A DNA stretch of 64,000 nucleotides from Nocardiopsis sp. ATB16-24 (GCF_030271535.1 NZ_JASCXJ010000010.1:62001-126000); one strand, 5' to 3'. Positions 1 through 9,452 are shown, counted from the first letter of the stretch. The notes: generated by a model from the letters alone, not told the origin. Made by a program: numbers and translations.

Positions 1-403
1 TTCGACTTACCTCCCCACACCGGTTGCAGGTCTTCTGGCGTCGGCCGGAGGCTTATGCACAACCGGATGGTGGGGTCGGGAAGGAGGCGGGTAATCTGTC
101 CGTGTGGGGCTCTTCAGTGTGTCGAAGTGACGGTGACGAAGAGTTGCGATTCCATCCCCATCCGGACACCGTGTTACCCCAACGTCCTACGGGACGCGGA
201 ACGCACGGGCGGACATTGGTCGCCATCGGGTTTGCGGGTGGCGGCTCGGGTACGTCTGGTGTCAAAGCGGGGGCAAACGATGTCTATGATGTCGGGGACA
301 CGTTTGTCCGGGTGCCCGGCGAGCGATCCCCCTCAGAGCCGGCCCGACACGGAGTCGGGTATTTGCTGCGATAAGTAACAACCAGGAAGGGTGGACAGCT
401 TCG
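1..403. other. No gene recognised at left edge
   Basis: Open frames exist here on both strands, but none has a convincing ribosome binding site, a recognisable protein family or plausible residue composition. In related actinobacteria the gene before lsr2 is usually lysS, so this may be the downstream flank of such a gene; that is inference from known gene order. The last 20 bases carry a purine-rich AGGAAGG that may serve the next gene. Confidence 0.4.
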
Positions 404-682
404 ATGGGTGACTTTATGTCGTCGGTGCTTCCTCCCGGACTGATCGACGTATTGTCGGCGCTCATCCCGCCGGTGGTTGTTGGCGGCGTCTTCTGCGTCT
501 TCATCATCCAACTGCTGCGCAAGGAGATGGCACCCCGCCGTATGGGCGGCAACCTGGTCGGTAAGGACGAGGATGCCGGTAACGAGGGCGGGGACGACAC
601 CGAAGCGGCCGGCGAGACCGGGGCCGCGAACGGAACGCCGATTGTCCGGGACGGGGAACGTACCGAATCCGACGGTCGTTGA
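404..682 (+). CDS. Small single-pass membrane protein, unknown function
   Basis: This is a 92-residue protein with one clear hydrophobic segment at about residues 15-37 (IDVLSALIPPVVVGGVFCVF and following). A short basic stretch comes next, then an acidic, Gly/Glu-rich tail that looks disordered. The basic residues right after the helix suggest that the tail is cytoplasmic. An AGGAAGG lies 13 bases before the ATG, which is rather far, so a start at the in-frame ATG at 416 is possible. It sits just upstream of lsr2 but is separated by about 215 bases, so co-transcription is unclear. I do not recognise the family and propose no function. Confidence 0.6.
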   Translation: MGDFMSSVLPPGLIDVLSALIPPVVVGGVFCVFIIQLLRKEMAPRRMGGNLVGKDEDAGNEGGDDTEAAGETGAANGTPIVRDGERTESDGR

Positions 683-897
683 TACGGTACTCGACCGATC
701 ATGCGCATCCTGGGGGTGCCGATCGGTGGGCTTCACGTGTGTGCGGGTCCCTCCATGGTCCCGCACCGCTCAAGCGAACCCTCGAACAGGGCGGGCCCCG
801 GTTGATTTCAGGCGTGCCGGGAATTGTCTTTCGCGTTCATGCGGGATAGCTTTATATTCAGGTGTGAAGGCACTGCTCTTCTGAAAGGTTTGAATCC

Positions 898-1236
898 ATG
901 GCACAGAAGGTCCAGGTTTTCCTGATCGATGACATCGACGGGGGCGAGGCCGAGGAGACGGTGACGTTCGGTCTGGACGGCACCATGTACGAAATCGACC
1001 TCAGCGCGGGTAATGCGGCCAAGCTTCGCGAGGCCCTTACTCCCTTCGTTGAAGCCGCCCGGAAGGTTCCCGCCAAGGCGTCGCGAGGCGGGGGTCGTCG
1101 GGGTAGCCGGAATGCTCCCAGCCGTGAGCGTAGCGCTGAGATTCGCGCATGGGCCAAGGCGGCCGGGAAGCCCGTCAATGAGCGTGGCCGTATCCCTGCC
1201 GCGATCGTCGCCGAATATGAGGCCGTCAAGGGTTAG
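898..1236 (+). CDS. lsr2: Lsr2 family nucleoid-associated protein
   Basis: Lsr2 is a histone-like protein that bridges DNA and silences AT-rich or horizontally acquired genes, the actinobacterial counterpart of H-NS. The 112-residue product has the family architecture. An N-terminal dimerisation domain (MAQKVQVFLIDDIDGGEAEE, residues 1-60) is followed by an Arg/Gly-rich linker at about 62-80 (RGGGRRGSR). The C-terminal DNA-binding domain contains an RG-type AT-hook-like motif at about 97-100 (NERGRIP). Length is typical of the family. The order lsr2 then clpC is conserved across actinobacteria, for example in Mycobacterium. The start is the first ATG and gives the canonical MAQK N-terminus. 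An AGGTTTG precedes it at modest strength. Confidence 0.97.
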   Translation: MAQKVQVFLIDDIDGGEAEETVTFGLDGTMYEIDLSAGNAAKLREALTPFVEAARKVPAKASRGGGRRGSRNAPSRERSAEIRAWAKAAGKPVNERGRIPAAIVAEYEAVKG

Positions 1237-2019
1237 GTTTGTCACCGCCCTCGGGTTCGCCGAAATGTTGTCAGGTCTTGATCGAATGACGACCACGCCC
1301 GCCGGGGGACACCCGACCCCGCTCATCCCGGGCCACGACACGGCCCAGTGACACGGGGACGCCAGGGGATACGACGGATTCGCCGGCCCGCGCGGCGGGC
1401 GTCGGCGGGAAGATCCGCCCTCACGGACTCGACCATCCGCCGTCGCACCCAGGGGATGGGTCGGACGGCGTAGTCCGGGACTCGCACCGGGCCGCGGAGG
1501 ACGCTCGGCCGAAGCCGCTCACCGGGCTCGGCACGGGCCACACGTGCTCCCCGCTCTCACACAGGACCTCCACTTCCGGTCCCGCGGCCTCCTGCGCCGC
1601 GGGACCCGAGGTTTGCGCGGAGACCGTGGAGCGCGCATTACTCCGCTTTCCCGTGTGCCTTCGGAAGAACACGGGACCCTGTTCGCTAAGAGCCGATTAT
1701 CCGGCTTAAGCGCATGCGGCCCGGGCAGTTCCCTCTCGTGAGCGGGGCCCGGGCCGTTCGCCTTCGGCGTACAGGGAAATCTCGCGACGCAATTGGTAGT
1801 TGGATGTTGGGTGAACGCCCTATCGTCGGGGAAAGTCTCTGGCACGGCGGCCTCGGCCGCCCGTGACGGAGGCGTCCGTCGGGTCGACAGCCGGTCGACC
1901 GTTCGGACGGGTGCGACAGTGCTCCCCGGGGCGGTGCATCCCTGTGGGGCCGATATGCGGAAGAGTTGGGTCGGAGTGAACCGTCCCTGCCTGACCGCTC
2001 TGTAGAGGAGCGACGAGAC
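1237..2019. other. Long intergenic leader between lsr2 and clpC
   Basis: About 780 bases hold no gene that I can support. Overlapping open frames on both strands have no recognisable domain or ribosome binding site. The stretch is likely the clpC promoter and leader. It contains a candidate ClgR-type operator at 1755-1772. The clpC ribosome binding site GAGGAG lies at 2005-2010. Confidence 0.5.
1755..1772. promoter_or_regulatory. Candidate ClgR-type operator upstream of clpC
   Basis: CGTTCGCCTTCGGCGTAC is an inverted repeat close to the published actinobacterial ClgR motif WNNWCGCYNANRGCGWWS. Two positions deviate: the outer W, and the central A, which is T here. ClgR activates clp protease genes in Streptomyces and Corynebacterium. 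The site lies about 250 bases before the clpC start, and no promoter hexamers are obvious beside it. The assignment is by motif resemblance only. Confidence 0.35.
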
Positions 2020-4530
2020 ATGTTCGAGAGGTTTACCGACCGCGCGCGGCGAGTGGTGGTTCTGGCCCAGGAAGAGGCCAGGATGCTCAACCACAACTAC
2101 ATCGGTACGGAGCACATCCTGCTCGGCCTCATCCATGAGGGTGAGGGCGTCGCCGCCAAGGCCCTGGAGAGCCTTGGTATCAGCCTCGAAGCGGTTCGGC
2201 AGCAGGTTGAGGAGATCATCGGCCAGGGCCAACAGGCGCCGTCGGGACACATTCCCTTCACACCGCGGGCCAAGAAGGTCCTGGAGCTGTCCCTGCGTGA
2301 GGCACTCCAGCTGGGACACAACTACATCGGGACCGAGCACATCCTGCTGGGTCTGATCCGTGAGGGCGAGGGCGTGGCCGCCCAGGTGCTGGTCAAGCTC
2401 GGAGCCGACCTCAACCGGGTCCGTCAGCAGGTCATCCAGCTGCTGCACGGATACCAGGGCAAGGAGCCGCAGGCCACCGGGGCCTCCTCCGAGTCCACCC
2501 CCTCCACCTCCCTGGTGCTGGACCAGTTCGGCCGTAACCTGACCCAGGCCGCCCGTGAGTCCAAGCTCGACCCGGTCATCGGCCGGGACAAGGAGATCGA
2601 GCGGGTCATGCAGGTCCTGTCCCGCAGGACCAAGAACAACCCGGTCCTGATCGGTGAGCCCGGCGTCGGTAAGACCGCCGTGGTCGAGGGACTGGCGCAG
2701 AAGATCGTCAAGGGTGAGATCCCCGAGACGCTCAAGGACAAGCAGCTGTACACGCTGGACCTGGGCGCCCTGGTGGCGGGCAGCCGTTACCGCGGTGACT
2801 TCGAGGAGCGCCTCAAGAAGGTGCTCAAGGAGATCCGCACCCGAGGCGACATCATCCTGTTCATCGACGAGCTGCACACGCTGGTCGGCGCGGGCGCGGC
2901 GGAGGGTGCCATAGACGCCGCCTCCATCCTCAAGCCCATGCTGGCCCGCGGTGAGTTGCAGACCATCGGCGCGACCACCCTGGACGAGTACCGCAAGTAC
3001 CTGGAGAAGGACGCCGCGCTGGAGCGGCGCTTCCAGCCCATCCAGGTGGACGAGCCCTCCATCACGCACGCCATCGAGATCCTCAAGGGTCTGCGCGACC
3101 GTTACGAGGCCCACCACCGGGTCTCCATCACCGACAGCGCGCTGGTGGCCGCCGCCCAGATGGCCGACCGCTACATCAGCGACCGGTTCCTGCCGGACAA
3201 GGCCATCGACCTCATCGACGAGGCGGGCTCGCGGATGCGCATCCGCCGGATGACCGCTCCGCCGGACCTGCGTGAGTTCGACGAGAAGATCGCCGCGGTG
3301 CGCCGTGACAAGGAGGCGGCGATCGACGCGCAGGACTTCGAGAAGGCCGCGTCCCTGCGCGACGACGAGAAGCAGCTGTTGGCCAAGAAGGCGCAGCGGG
3401 AGAAGGAGTGGAAGGCCGGCGACATGGACGTCGTGGCCGAGGTGGACGAGGAGCTCATCGCCGAGGTCCTGGCCGCCTCCACCGGCATCCCGGTCTTCAA
3501 GCTCACGGAGGAGGAGTCCTCCCGGCTGCTGCGCATGGAGGACGAGCTGCACCGGCGCGTCATCGGTCAGAAGGACGCCATCAAGGCGCTCTCCCAGGCG
3601 ATCCGGCGCACCCGTGCCGGCCTGAAGGACCCCAAGCGTCCGGGCGGTTCGTTCATCTTCGCCGGCCCGTCCGGTGTGGGTAAGACCGAGCTGTCCAAGA
3701 CCCTGGCCGAGTTCCTGTTCGGGGACGAGGACGCGCTGATCCAGCTGGACATGTCCGAGTTCATGGAGAAGCACACGGTCTCGCGGCTGTTCGGCTCCCC
3801 GCCCGGGTACGTCGGCTACGAGGAGGGCGGCCAGCTCACCGAGAAGGTGCGCCGCAAGCCGTTCTCGGTGGTCCTGTTCGACGAGATCGAAAAGGCCCAC
3901 ACCGACATCTTCAACTCGCTGCTCCAGGTCCTGGAGGAGGGTCGTCTCACCGACGCCCAGGGTCGCAACGTCGACTTCAAGAACACGGTCATCATCATGA
4001 CGACCAACCTGGGTACCCGGGACATCTCCAAGGGCGTGGCCATGGGCTTCGCCAAGGAGGACGACGCCAACACCAACTACGAGCGGATGAAGGCCAAGGT
4101 CAACGAGGAGCTCAAGACCAACTTCCGTCCCGAGTTCCTCAACCGTGTGGACGACGTCATCGTCTTCCACCAGCTGACCGAGAAGGAGATCGTCCAGATC
4201 GTCGACCTGATGATCGCCAGCCTCGACTCCCGCCTCAAGGAGCAGGACATGGGGATCGAGCTGCGGCCCAAGGCCAAGAAGATCCTGGCCGAGCGCGGGT
4301 TCGACCCGGTGCTGGGCGCCCGGCCGCTGCGTCGGACGATCCAGCGCGAGATCGAGGACCAGCTCTCGGAGAAGATCCTGTTCGGCGACATCAAGGCCGG
4401 TCAGATCGTGGTGATCGACGCCGAGGGCGAGGGTACGGACGCCAAGTTCACCTTCAAGGGCGTGCCCAAGCCGGCCGAGGTGCCCGACACCCCGGAGGTC
4501 GAGGAGTCGGCGGCCGGTAAGCGCGAGTGA
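2020..4530 (+). CDS. clpC: ATP-dependent Clp protease ATP-binding subunit ClpC
   Basis: ClpC is the class I AAA+ unfoldase that feeds substrates to the ClpP peptidase and is essential in many actinobacteria. The 836-residue product has two N-terminal Clp_N repeats (about 1-145, each with [13 protein letters not shown]). The first AAA+ module has Walker A GEPGVGKT near residue 211. A UVR-type coiled segment near 437-455 ([15 protein letters not shown]) follows, then a second AAA+ module with GPSGVGKT near 548 and the C-terminal D2-small domain. A ClpP-docking tripeptide, MGF, lies near 675, where mycobacterial ClpC1 has LGF. The ATG at 2020 is chosen because GAGGAG lies nine bases upstream and the N-terminus [11 protein letters not shown] is canonical; a start at 1966 is too long. 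Confidence 0.98.
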   Translation: MFERFTDRARRVVVLAQEEARMLNHNYIGTEHILLGLIHEGEGVAAKALESLGISLEAVRQQVEEIIGQGQQAPSGHIPFTPRAKKVLELSLREALQLGHNYIGTEHILLGLIREGEGVAAQVLVKLGADLNRVRQQVIQLLHGYQGKEPQATGASSESTPSTSLVLDQFGRNLTQAARESKLDPVIGRDKEIERVMQVLSRRTKNNPVLIGEPGVGKTAVVEGLAQKIVKGEIPETLKDKQLYTLDLGALVAGSRYRGDFEERLKKVLKEIRTRGDIILFIDELHTLVGAGAAEGAIDAASILKPMLARGELQTIGATTLDEYRKYLEKDAALERRFQPIQVDEPSITHAIEILKGLRDRYEAHHRVSITDSALVAAAQMADRYISDRFLPDKAIDLIDEAGSRMRIRRMTAPPDLREFDEKIAAVRRDKEAAIDAQDFEKAASLRDDEKQLLAKKAQREKEWKAGDMDVVAEVDEELIAEVLAASTGIPVFKLTEEESSRLLRMEDELHRRVIGQKDAIKALSQAIRRTRAGLKDPKRPGGSFIFAGPSGVGKTELSKTLAEFLFGDEDALIQLDMSEFMEKHTVSRLFGSPPGYVGYEEGGQLTEKVRRKPFSVVLFDEIEKAHTDIFNSLLQVLEEGRLTDAQGRNVDFKNTVIIMTTNLGTRDISKGVAMGFAKEDDANTNYERMKAKVNEELKTNFRPEFLNRVDDVIVFHQLTEKEIVQIVDLMIASLDSRLKEQDMGIELRPKAKKILAERGFDPVLGARPLRRTIQREIEDQLSEKILFGDIKAGQIVVIDAEGEGTDAKFTFKGVPKPAEVPDTPEVEESAAGKRE

Positions 4531-4555
4531 CCGGACGACCGGTGTGACGCTCCCT

Positions 4556-4585
4556 ACGGGGGCATCCCTTCGGGGGTGCCCCCGT
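4556..4585 (+). terminator. Stem-loop after clpC
   Basis: ACGGGGGCA (4556-4564) pairs exactly with TGCCCCCGT (4577-4585), and the inner bases extend the stem around a small loop. No U-tract follows, as is common in high-GC actinobacteria. It lies 25 bases after the clpC stop and just before the promoter of the next gene. Confidence 0.6.
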
Positions 4586-4613
4586 CGGCGTTCGGTGGTT
4601 AGTGTGGGCCACT

Positions 4614-5492
4614 GTGACCCATCCAGAACCTCGACAGCAGGGCCCGTGGCCGCCGCAAGGGCCGCCGGGGCCGGTGCCTCCCCCACACGCCCCCTTCGGC
4701 CACCGTCCGCCTCCTGGGAGCCCCTCTCCCGGCCCCCCTCCGGGTGGTCCGGTCCCTCCCGGCGGAACGCCCCCGGCGGGTCCGCACGGCCCCCAGGGGC
4801 CTTACGGGCCTTACGGGCCTTACGGGCCTCCGCCATCGCCCCCGCCACCCCCACGGAGTGGAGGCGGCGGCCTCGTCATCGGTGCGGTGGTCCTCGTGTT
4901 CGTCCTCATGCTGGGAGGTGGGGCCCTCGCGGTGTCGCTGTACCTCCGTGGAGACGGTGACGGGGGAGCCGATCCCGCCGCATCCCGGGGCGGGCTCGAC
5001 GAGGTCCGGTACTACGACGACCTGTCGGTCGACCATGTCGACGAGGGCACGACCGTCGACTACGACGTGTTCCCTCCCGTGGGCGGCCCGCACTACCCGA
5101 TCTGGCAGAACTGCGGGATCTACGACGAGCCGCTGCGCACCGAGTACGTCGTGCACTCCCAGGAGCACGGTGCCGTGTGGATCACCTACGACCCCGACCT
5201 GCCCGAGGAACAGGTCCAGGCCCTGCACGCCCACTACTCGCCCGGCGACTATCTGGTGATCAGCCCCCTGGAGGGACTGCCCGCCCCGGTGGTGGCTTCG
5301 GCCTGGGGCTCTCAGCTCCTTCTGGAGGAGGGTGGGGACCCGCGCCTGGCCGAGTACCTGGTCGAGTTCGTCCAGGGCGAGAACACTCCCGAACCGGGCG
5401 CCCCCTGTAGCGGTGGCCACGACGGGACCGAGGAGGACTTCGTCGGCCGGATCGGAACCGAGGCACGGGAGATCGCCGACCCACGGGAGTGA
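4614..5492 (+). CDS. DUF3105 domain membrane-anchored protein
   Basis: The 292-residue protein begins with a cytoplasmic Pro/Gly-rich region (about 1-80) ending in PYGPYGPYG repeats. One transmembrane helix follows at about 88-112 (GLVIGAVVLVFVLMLGGGAL). The extracytoplasmic DUF3105 domain contains the family signatures GGPHYPIWQNCGIY and HSQEHGAVWITY, including conserved His residues and two Cys. The biochemical role of DUF3105 is unknown. A start at GTG 4602 is possible. GTG 4614 is preferred because TAGTGT at 4600-4605 is a good -10 hexamer spaced eight bases from it, which points to a leaderless transcript. It converges with mutY. Confidence 0.85.
   Translation: MTHPEPRQQGPWPPQGPPGPVPPPHAPFGHRPPPGSPSPGPPPGGPVPPGGTPPAGPHGPQGPYGPYGPYGPPPSPPPPPRSGGGGLVIGAVVLVFVLMLGGGALAVSLYLRGDGDGGADPAASRGGLDEVRYYDDLSVDHVDEGTTVDYDVFPPVGGPHYPIWQNCGIYDEPLRTEYVVHSQEHGAVWITYDPDLPEEQVQALHAHYSPGDYLVISPLEGLPAPVVASAWGSQLLLEEGGDPRLAEYLVEFVQGENTPEPGAPCSGGHDGTEEDFVGRIGTEAREIADPRE
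4801..4827 (+). repeat. Triple 9-bp tandem repeat coding for PYG units
   Basis: CTTACGGGC occurs three times head to tail inside the DUF3105 gene and encodes the GPYGPYGPYG stretch. It is a likely site of slippage, which would change the length of the disordered tail in frame. Confidence 0.8.
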
Positions 5493-5516
5493 CGCCGGTG
5501 CCCCGCGCGGCCGGAG

Positions 5517-6392
5517 TCAGCCGGGAAGCGCGTAGCGGCCGTCGTCGAGGGGGTCCACCAGTCCGTCGGAGACGAGGGCGTCCAGGGCCCGCTCACGTTG
5601 GACATGGTCGTCCCAGACCACGTCCAGCGCGTCCTTGGGCACAGGGTGGGCCGAGTCGCGCAGTACGGCGAGCAGCCGACCACGCACCTGGCGGTCGGTG
5701 CCCTCGTAGGTCTGGCTCCGTCGGGGCGGTCCCTGGTAGGCGGGTTTGCCCGCGAGCCGCCAGGCGCACTGCCGGGCGATCGGGCACTCCGCGCACGCGG
5801 GAGCGCGCGCGGTGCACACCAGCGCACCGAGTTCCATCACGGCCACGCCCCAACGGGCGGCGACCGACGGAGTGGGCGGCAGCAGGGACTCGGCGAGGAC
5901 GGTCTCCGCCTTGGTCTGGGTTTTCGGCGGGTACTGAACTCCTGTTTCGGCCCTTGCCAGGACGCGACGAACGTTCGTGTCCAGAATGGCGTGCCGCTGT
6001 CCGAAGGCGAAGCTCGCCACCGCGGCGGCGGTGTAGGAGCCGACTCCCGGCAGTGACAACAGGGTGGCGTGGTCGTCGGGGACCCTGCCGCCGTGCTCCT
6101 CGGTGATGGTCACCGCGCACGCGTGCAGACGCAGCGCACGGCGTGGATAACCGAGCCGGTTCCACATGCGTACGGCCTCGCCCGAGGGCTCCCGTGCCAG
6201 GTCGGCGGGTGTGGGCCAACGTTCCATCCAGGCCCGCCAGGCCGGCAGCACCCGGACGACGGGGGTCTGTTGGAGCATGATCTCGCTGACCAGGATCGAC
6301 CACGCGTCGGCCTCCGGCCGACGCCAGGGCAGGTCGCGGGCGTTGGTCTCGTACCAAGCCAGAACGGCTGTGCTGTAGGGGTTATCGCTCAT
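5517..6392 (-). CDS. mutY: A/G-specific adenine DNA glycosylase MutY
   Basis: MutY removes adenine mispaired with 8-oxoguanine. The 291-residue product shows the catalytic Glu in SEIMLQQTPV near residue 37. The helix-hairpin-helix LPGVGSYTAAAV lies near 114-125, and the catalytic Asp is in ILDTNVRR near 140. A 4Fe-4S loop with spacing C-x6-C-x2-C-x5-C (CTARAPACAECPIARQC) lies near 193-209. The protein is shorter than E. coli MutY (350 residues) because the C-terminal NUDIX-like MutT domain is largely missing, as is usual in actinobacteria. The last 60 residues instead resemble a winged-helix cap (RLLAVLRDSAHPVPKDALD). It lies in the conserved lsr2-clpC-mutY-radA neighbourhood. Confidence 0.95.
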   Translation of the reverse strand: MSDNPYSTAVLAWYETNARDLPWRRPEADAWSILVSEIMLQQTPVVRVLPAWRAWMERWPTPADLAREPSGEAVRMWNRLGYPRRALRLHACAVTITEEHGGRVPDDHATLLSLPGVGSYTAAAVASFAFGQRHAILDTNVRRVLARAETGVQYPPKTQTKAETVLAESLLPPTPSVAARWGVAVMELGALVCTARAPACAECPIARQCAWRLAGKPAYQGPPRRSQTYEGTDRQVRGRLLAVLRDSAHPVPKDALDVVWDDHVQRERALDALVSDGLVDPLDDGRYALPG

Positions 6393-6455
6393 CTTTAACC
6401 GGGAATCGGCGGGTTGGGTAGGTGGGTGCCGCCCAAAACCGCAATACTACGGCGC

Positions 6456-7235
6456 ATGGCGTCAAGTACCGGACATCCAGGAGTCGTCAGCCGCGAAACC
6501 TACTGGAAGCGGCGTGCTTTCGTACTGGCCGGGGCCTTGTTGGTGCTCGCGATCATCGCGTACGCCTGCCGTCCCGGTGGTGAGGAGAGCGGCGAACCGA
6601 GCCGGTCCGAGGCGGGACTGGGAGAGCAGGCCTCCCCCAGTGTCGCACCCACCGAGCCCTCCGACGACGAGAGCGCGGACGCCGGGGACGAGGAGACCGA
6701 GGACGAGGACGCCGAGCCCGGGGAGGACGCGGAGGGCGACGGAGAGCCCGCCGGGGCGGCCGGTGGAGGAACCGGCGGTGGAGGCGGCTCCGGGGAGGGC
6801 GGGGGAGGGGTCCCCGCCCCCGAGAGGGCCGAGGACCCCTGTCGACCCCAGGACGTCGTGGTCACCTTCGACTTCGCGGAGGAGAACCAGGAGATCTACG
6901 GAGCGGGCGTCGACCCGGGGTTCCGCATCACCGTCGTCAACACGGGTGAGCAGACCTGCACCGTGGACGTGGGCGGCGAGGCCATGGAGGTGCGCATCCA
7001 CTCCGGCGACGACCGGATCTTCTCCACCGCCGACTGCGTGAAGGGCGAGGGCGCCCAGGAGCAACGGCTCAACCGGGGCGTCCCGTACGAGTACACGGTC
7101 GTCTGGGAACGTGAGCGCTCCTTCACCGACTGCCGGGAAGGAAGCATCACGGCCAAGGCCGGCTGGTACCGGGCCAACCTGCACGGCGACTACGCCGGCG
7201 ACCAGTCCCAGTTGACGTTCCAGTTGAAGGCCTGA
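6456..7235 (+). CDS. Membrane-anchored secreted protein with acidic linker
   Basis: The 259-residue protein has an N-terminal basic stretch and one transmembrane segment at about 19-37 (AFVLAGALLVLAIIAYACR). A long Glu/Asp/Gly-rich linker spans about 40-125. The C-terminal beta-rich domain of roughly 130 residues has four Cys (PCRPQDVVV, QTCTVDV, ADCVKGE, TDCREGS) that could form two disulfides. The domain looks Ig-like or BsuPI/DUF4232-like, but I cannot assign it. The ATG at 6456 is chosen over 6414 because it leaves a sensible signal anchor and a weak -10 lies just upstream. It occupies the place near mutY where other actinobacteria have a similar anchored protein. Confidence 0.75.
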   Translation: MASSTGHPGVVSRETYWKRRAFVLAGALLVLAIIAYACRPGGEESGEPSRSEAGLGEQASPSVAPTEPSDDESADAGDEETEDEDAEPGEDAEGDGEPAGAAGGGTGGGGGSGEGGGGVPAPERAEDPCRPQDVVVTFDFAEENQEIYGAGVDPGFRITVVNTGEQTCTVDVGGEAMEVRIHSGDDRIFSTADCVKGEGAQEQRLNRGVPYEYTVVWERERSFTDCREGSITAKAGWYRANLHGDYAGDQSQLTFQLKA

Positions 7236-7494
7236 GGGGCGCGCGGGGGACACGATGATCCCCGCCTCGTGACCAGTCCGGCCCCTCCCACGGTCATGCT
7301 CGTGTGAGGGGCCCTCGGGCGTCCGCGCGCCTCCCGTCGTCGGCCCTACGCCCCCGTGACCCCGAAGGGGCGTTCGCGTGGGACCGGAAACCGAATCATC
7401 CGAGTTCCGGCGTTTTCTCGAAAAGAGGGAACTCTTGGTGCTGATTCGATTACCATCCGTGGTGAATCCTGGTTCCGTTCGTCTGGAGACCGTC

Positions 7495-7854
7495 GTGAAA
7501 CGCACCGCTCTGGCCCTGCTCGCCGTTCCCGCCCTCGTGTCGGCGCTCGTCGCTCCCGCCCACGGGGAGGCCGTGGAGCGCCACGTCCTGTCCGTGCAGA
7601 GTGAGTCCGAAGGCTGGGTCAGGCAGGTCGTGTTGGAGTGCGACCCCGTCGGAGGCACCCACCCTCGGGCGGAGGAGGCCTGTGAGGCCATCGCCGAGGC
7701 GGGTTCGGTCGAGGGCGTGACCGGTGCGCAGAACCCCTGCCCGATGATCTACGCGCCCGTGGTCGCCACCGCCCACGGTGAGGGCGTCTACCGGCAGGAG
7801 TTCCCCAACCACTGCGTGCTGTTGAACGACAAGGGCGCGGTCTTCGACTTCTGA
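7495..7854 (+). CDS. Subtilisin inhibitor-like (SSI, I16) secreted protein
   Basis: SSI-family proteins are secreted dimeric inhibitors of serine proteases. The 119-residue precursor starts with a signal peptide (MKRTALALLAVPALVSALVA, with likely cleavage after AHG). It retains the family core: ECDPVGGTHPRAEEAC, then PCPMIYAPVV, and a terminal NHC. The four Cys match the two SSI disulfides. By alignment with the Streptomyces inhibitor (CPM-V-YDP), the reactive-site P1 residue is Met and P1' is Ile. GTG at 7495 has GGAG eight bases upstream; the longer in-frame ATG at 7378 lacks a ribosome binding site. The mature domain is slightly short for the family. Its target may be a secreted protease such as that at 30.5 kb (inference). 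Confidence 0.9.
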   Translation: MKRTALALLAVPALVSALVAPAHGEAVERHVLSVQSESEGWVRQVVLECDPVGGTHPRAEEACEAIAEAGSVEGVTGAQNPCPMIYAPVVATAHGEGVYRQEFPNHCVLLNDKGAVFDF

Positions 7855-7872
7855 GGTGAGGGGATCGGGGCG

Positions 7873-7895
7873 TCCCGCTCCGCGGAGGAGCGGGA
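7873..7895. terminator. Hairpin between convergent SSI and radA genes
   Basis: TCCCGCTCC (7873-7881) and GGAGCGGGA (7887-7895) form a nine-pair stem with a five-base loop, only four bases beyond the radA stop. It probably terminates both converging genes. Confidence 0.6.
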
Positions 7896-7898
7896 GGC

Positions 7899-9287
7899 TC
7901 ATCCCTCCCCCTCGGAGCGGGGCGGACGCGCACGCCTGGAGCGCTTGGAGACCCGGGCCAGGGCCTCGTTGAGCTCCGTCACCTCATGGGTCCGGATACC
8001 CGGTACGGGGTCACCGAAGTTCCTGGGCACGATGGCCTCGGTGAACCCGAGCCGTTGAGCCTCGGCCACCCGGCGCCGGATCCCGCTCACGGTGCGTACG
8101 TCACCGGCCAGACCCACCTCGCCGATGGCGACGAAGTCCACGGGCAGCGCCACGTCGTTGTTGGAGCTGGCCGCGGCCATGGCCAGCGCCAGGTCCACGG
8201 CGGGTTCGGTCAGTTTCACTCCGCCCACCGTGGACGCGTACACGTCCATGTTGGCCAGCCGCATGCCGGTGCGTTTCTCCAGCACCGCCAGGATCATGTT
8301 CACCCGTGAGGTGTCCAGCCCCGAGGTGGCCCGGCGTGGTGCGGGCAACGGACTGGCCGCCACCAGTGCCTGGACCTCGGTGATCAGTGGGCGCCGTCCC
8401 TCCAGGGTGACGGTGACGCACGTGCCCGGGACCGGGTCGGTGCGCTCGATGAGGAACAGTCCGCTCGGGTCGGGCAGGCCGACGATGCCGCTCTCGGTCA
8501 GCTCGAAACAGCCGATCTCGTCGGTGGGGCCGTACCGGTTCTTGACCGCGCGCAGCAGGCGCAGCTGGGAGTGGCGCTCGCCCTCGAAGTGCAGCACCAC
8601 GTCCACCAGGTGCTCCAACAGGCGTGGACCCGCGATGGAACCGTCCTTGGTCACATGGCCGACCAGCACGGTGGCGATCCCCCGCTCCTTGGCGATCTGG
8701 ATCAACGCACCGGCCACCTGACGAACCTGTGTGACGCCTCCAGGAACGCCCGAGACGTCCGGGGAGACCATGGTCTGCACCGAGTCCACGATCAACAACT
8801 GGGGAGCGACCGCGTCCACGTGGCTGACCAGAGAGGCGATGGAGGTCTCCGCGGCCAGGTACAGCTTGTCGGAGAGCGCGTCGAGGCGTTCGGCGCGCAG
8901 ACGTACCTGCCCGGCGGACTCCTCGCCGGTCACGTACAGCACCGGTCCCTCCGCCGCGCGCATCGCGGCGACCTCCAGCAGCAGCGTGGACTTGCCCACG
9001 CCGGGTTCGCCCGCGAGCAGCACCACACCGCCCGGGACCGCGCCGCCTCCCAGGACCCTGTCCAGTTCGTCGACCCCGGTGGGCACGGCCTCGGCGCTCT
9101 CCACGCTGATCTCGGTGATGGGGCGGGCCCGGGAGGTGACCGGGGCGGGTGCGACGGCCGCGGGCGCGGGCGCCCCCGCCTCCTCCACCGTGCCCCAGGC
9201 CTGACACTCACCGCAGCGGCCCACCCACTTGAGGGTGCTCCATCCGCACTCGGTGCACCGGAACGTGGTCTTCGCTGCCTTCGCCAT
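7899..9287 (-). CDS. radA: DNA repair protein RadA
   Basis: RadA is a RecA-like ATPase that promotes branch migration during recombinational repair. The 462-residue product has an N-terminal C4 zinc finger (CTECGW...CGECQAWG, residues 9-30) and Walker A GEPGVGKST near 94. The RadA-specific KNRYG motif lies near 250. The C-terminal Lon-protease-like domain lacks an obvious catalytic dyad, as in all RadA proteins. The ATG at 9287 gives the canonical MAKAAKTTFRC start; the longer version from 9353 adds an unlikely Ser/Arg-rich stretch. In most actinobacteria radA is next to disA (c-di-AMP synthase). Here its upstream neighbour is a divergent hydrolase, and no disA is seen nearby. Confidence 0.97.
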   Translation of the reverse strand: MAKAAKTTFRCTECGWSTLKWVGRCGECQAWGTVEEAGAPAPAAVAPAPVTSRARPITEISVESAEAVPTGVDELDRVLGGGAVPGGVVLLAGEPGVGKSTLLLEVAAMRAAEGPVLYVTGEESAGQVRLRAERLDALSDKLYLAAETSIASLVSHVDAVAPQLLIVDSVQTMVSPDVSGVPGGVTQVRQVAGALIQIAKERGIATVLVGHVTKDGSIAGPRLLEHLVDVVLHFEGERHSQLRLLRAVKNRYGPTDEIGCFELTESGIVGLPDPSGLFLIERTDPVPGTCVTVTLEGRRPLITEVQALVAASPLPAPRRATSGLDTSRVNMILAVLEKRTGMRLANMDVYASTVGGVKLTEPAVDLALAMAAASSNNDVALPVDFVAIGEVGLAGDVRTVSGIRRRVAEAQRLGFTEAIVPRNFGDPVPGIRTHEVTELNEALARVSKRSRRARPPRSEGEG

Positions 9288-9452
9288 GGTGGCAACGCTA
9301 ACGGCTGCCACGGACGATCTCGGTCGGGGGGAGGAGAGACCGCGGAGAAACACGAAAGTTACCTACGAGTTAGGGTCCTTTCCCCGTAGGCCGTGTTAAA
9401 GAATTCTTAGGGTCCGAAGCTCCACGCCCCCGCTCCTGGAGAGGAAACCCGC

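Noticed and set aside
24..378. Overlapping frames at the left edge
   Set aside because: No ribosome binding site, no domain, and they overlap each other in different frames.
1519..4854. Very long open frame on the minus strand opposite clpC
   Set aside because: It is the antisense shadow of clpC, caused by high GC at third positions; its Leu/Val/Gly/Asp-rich composition matches no family.
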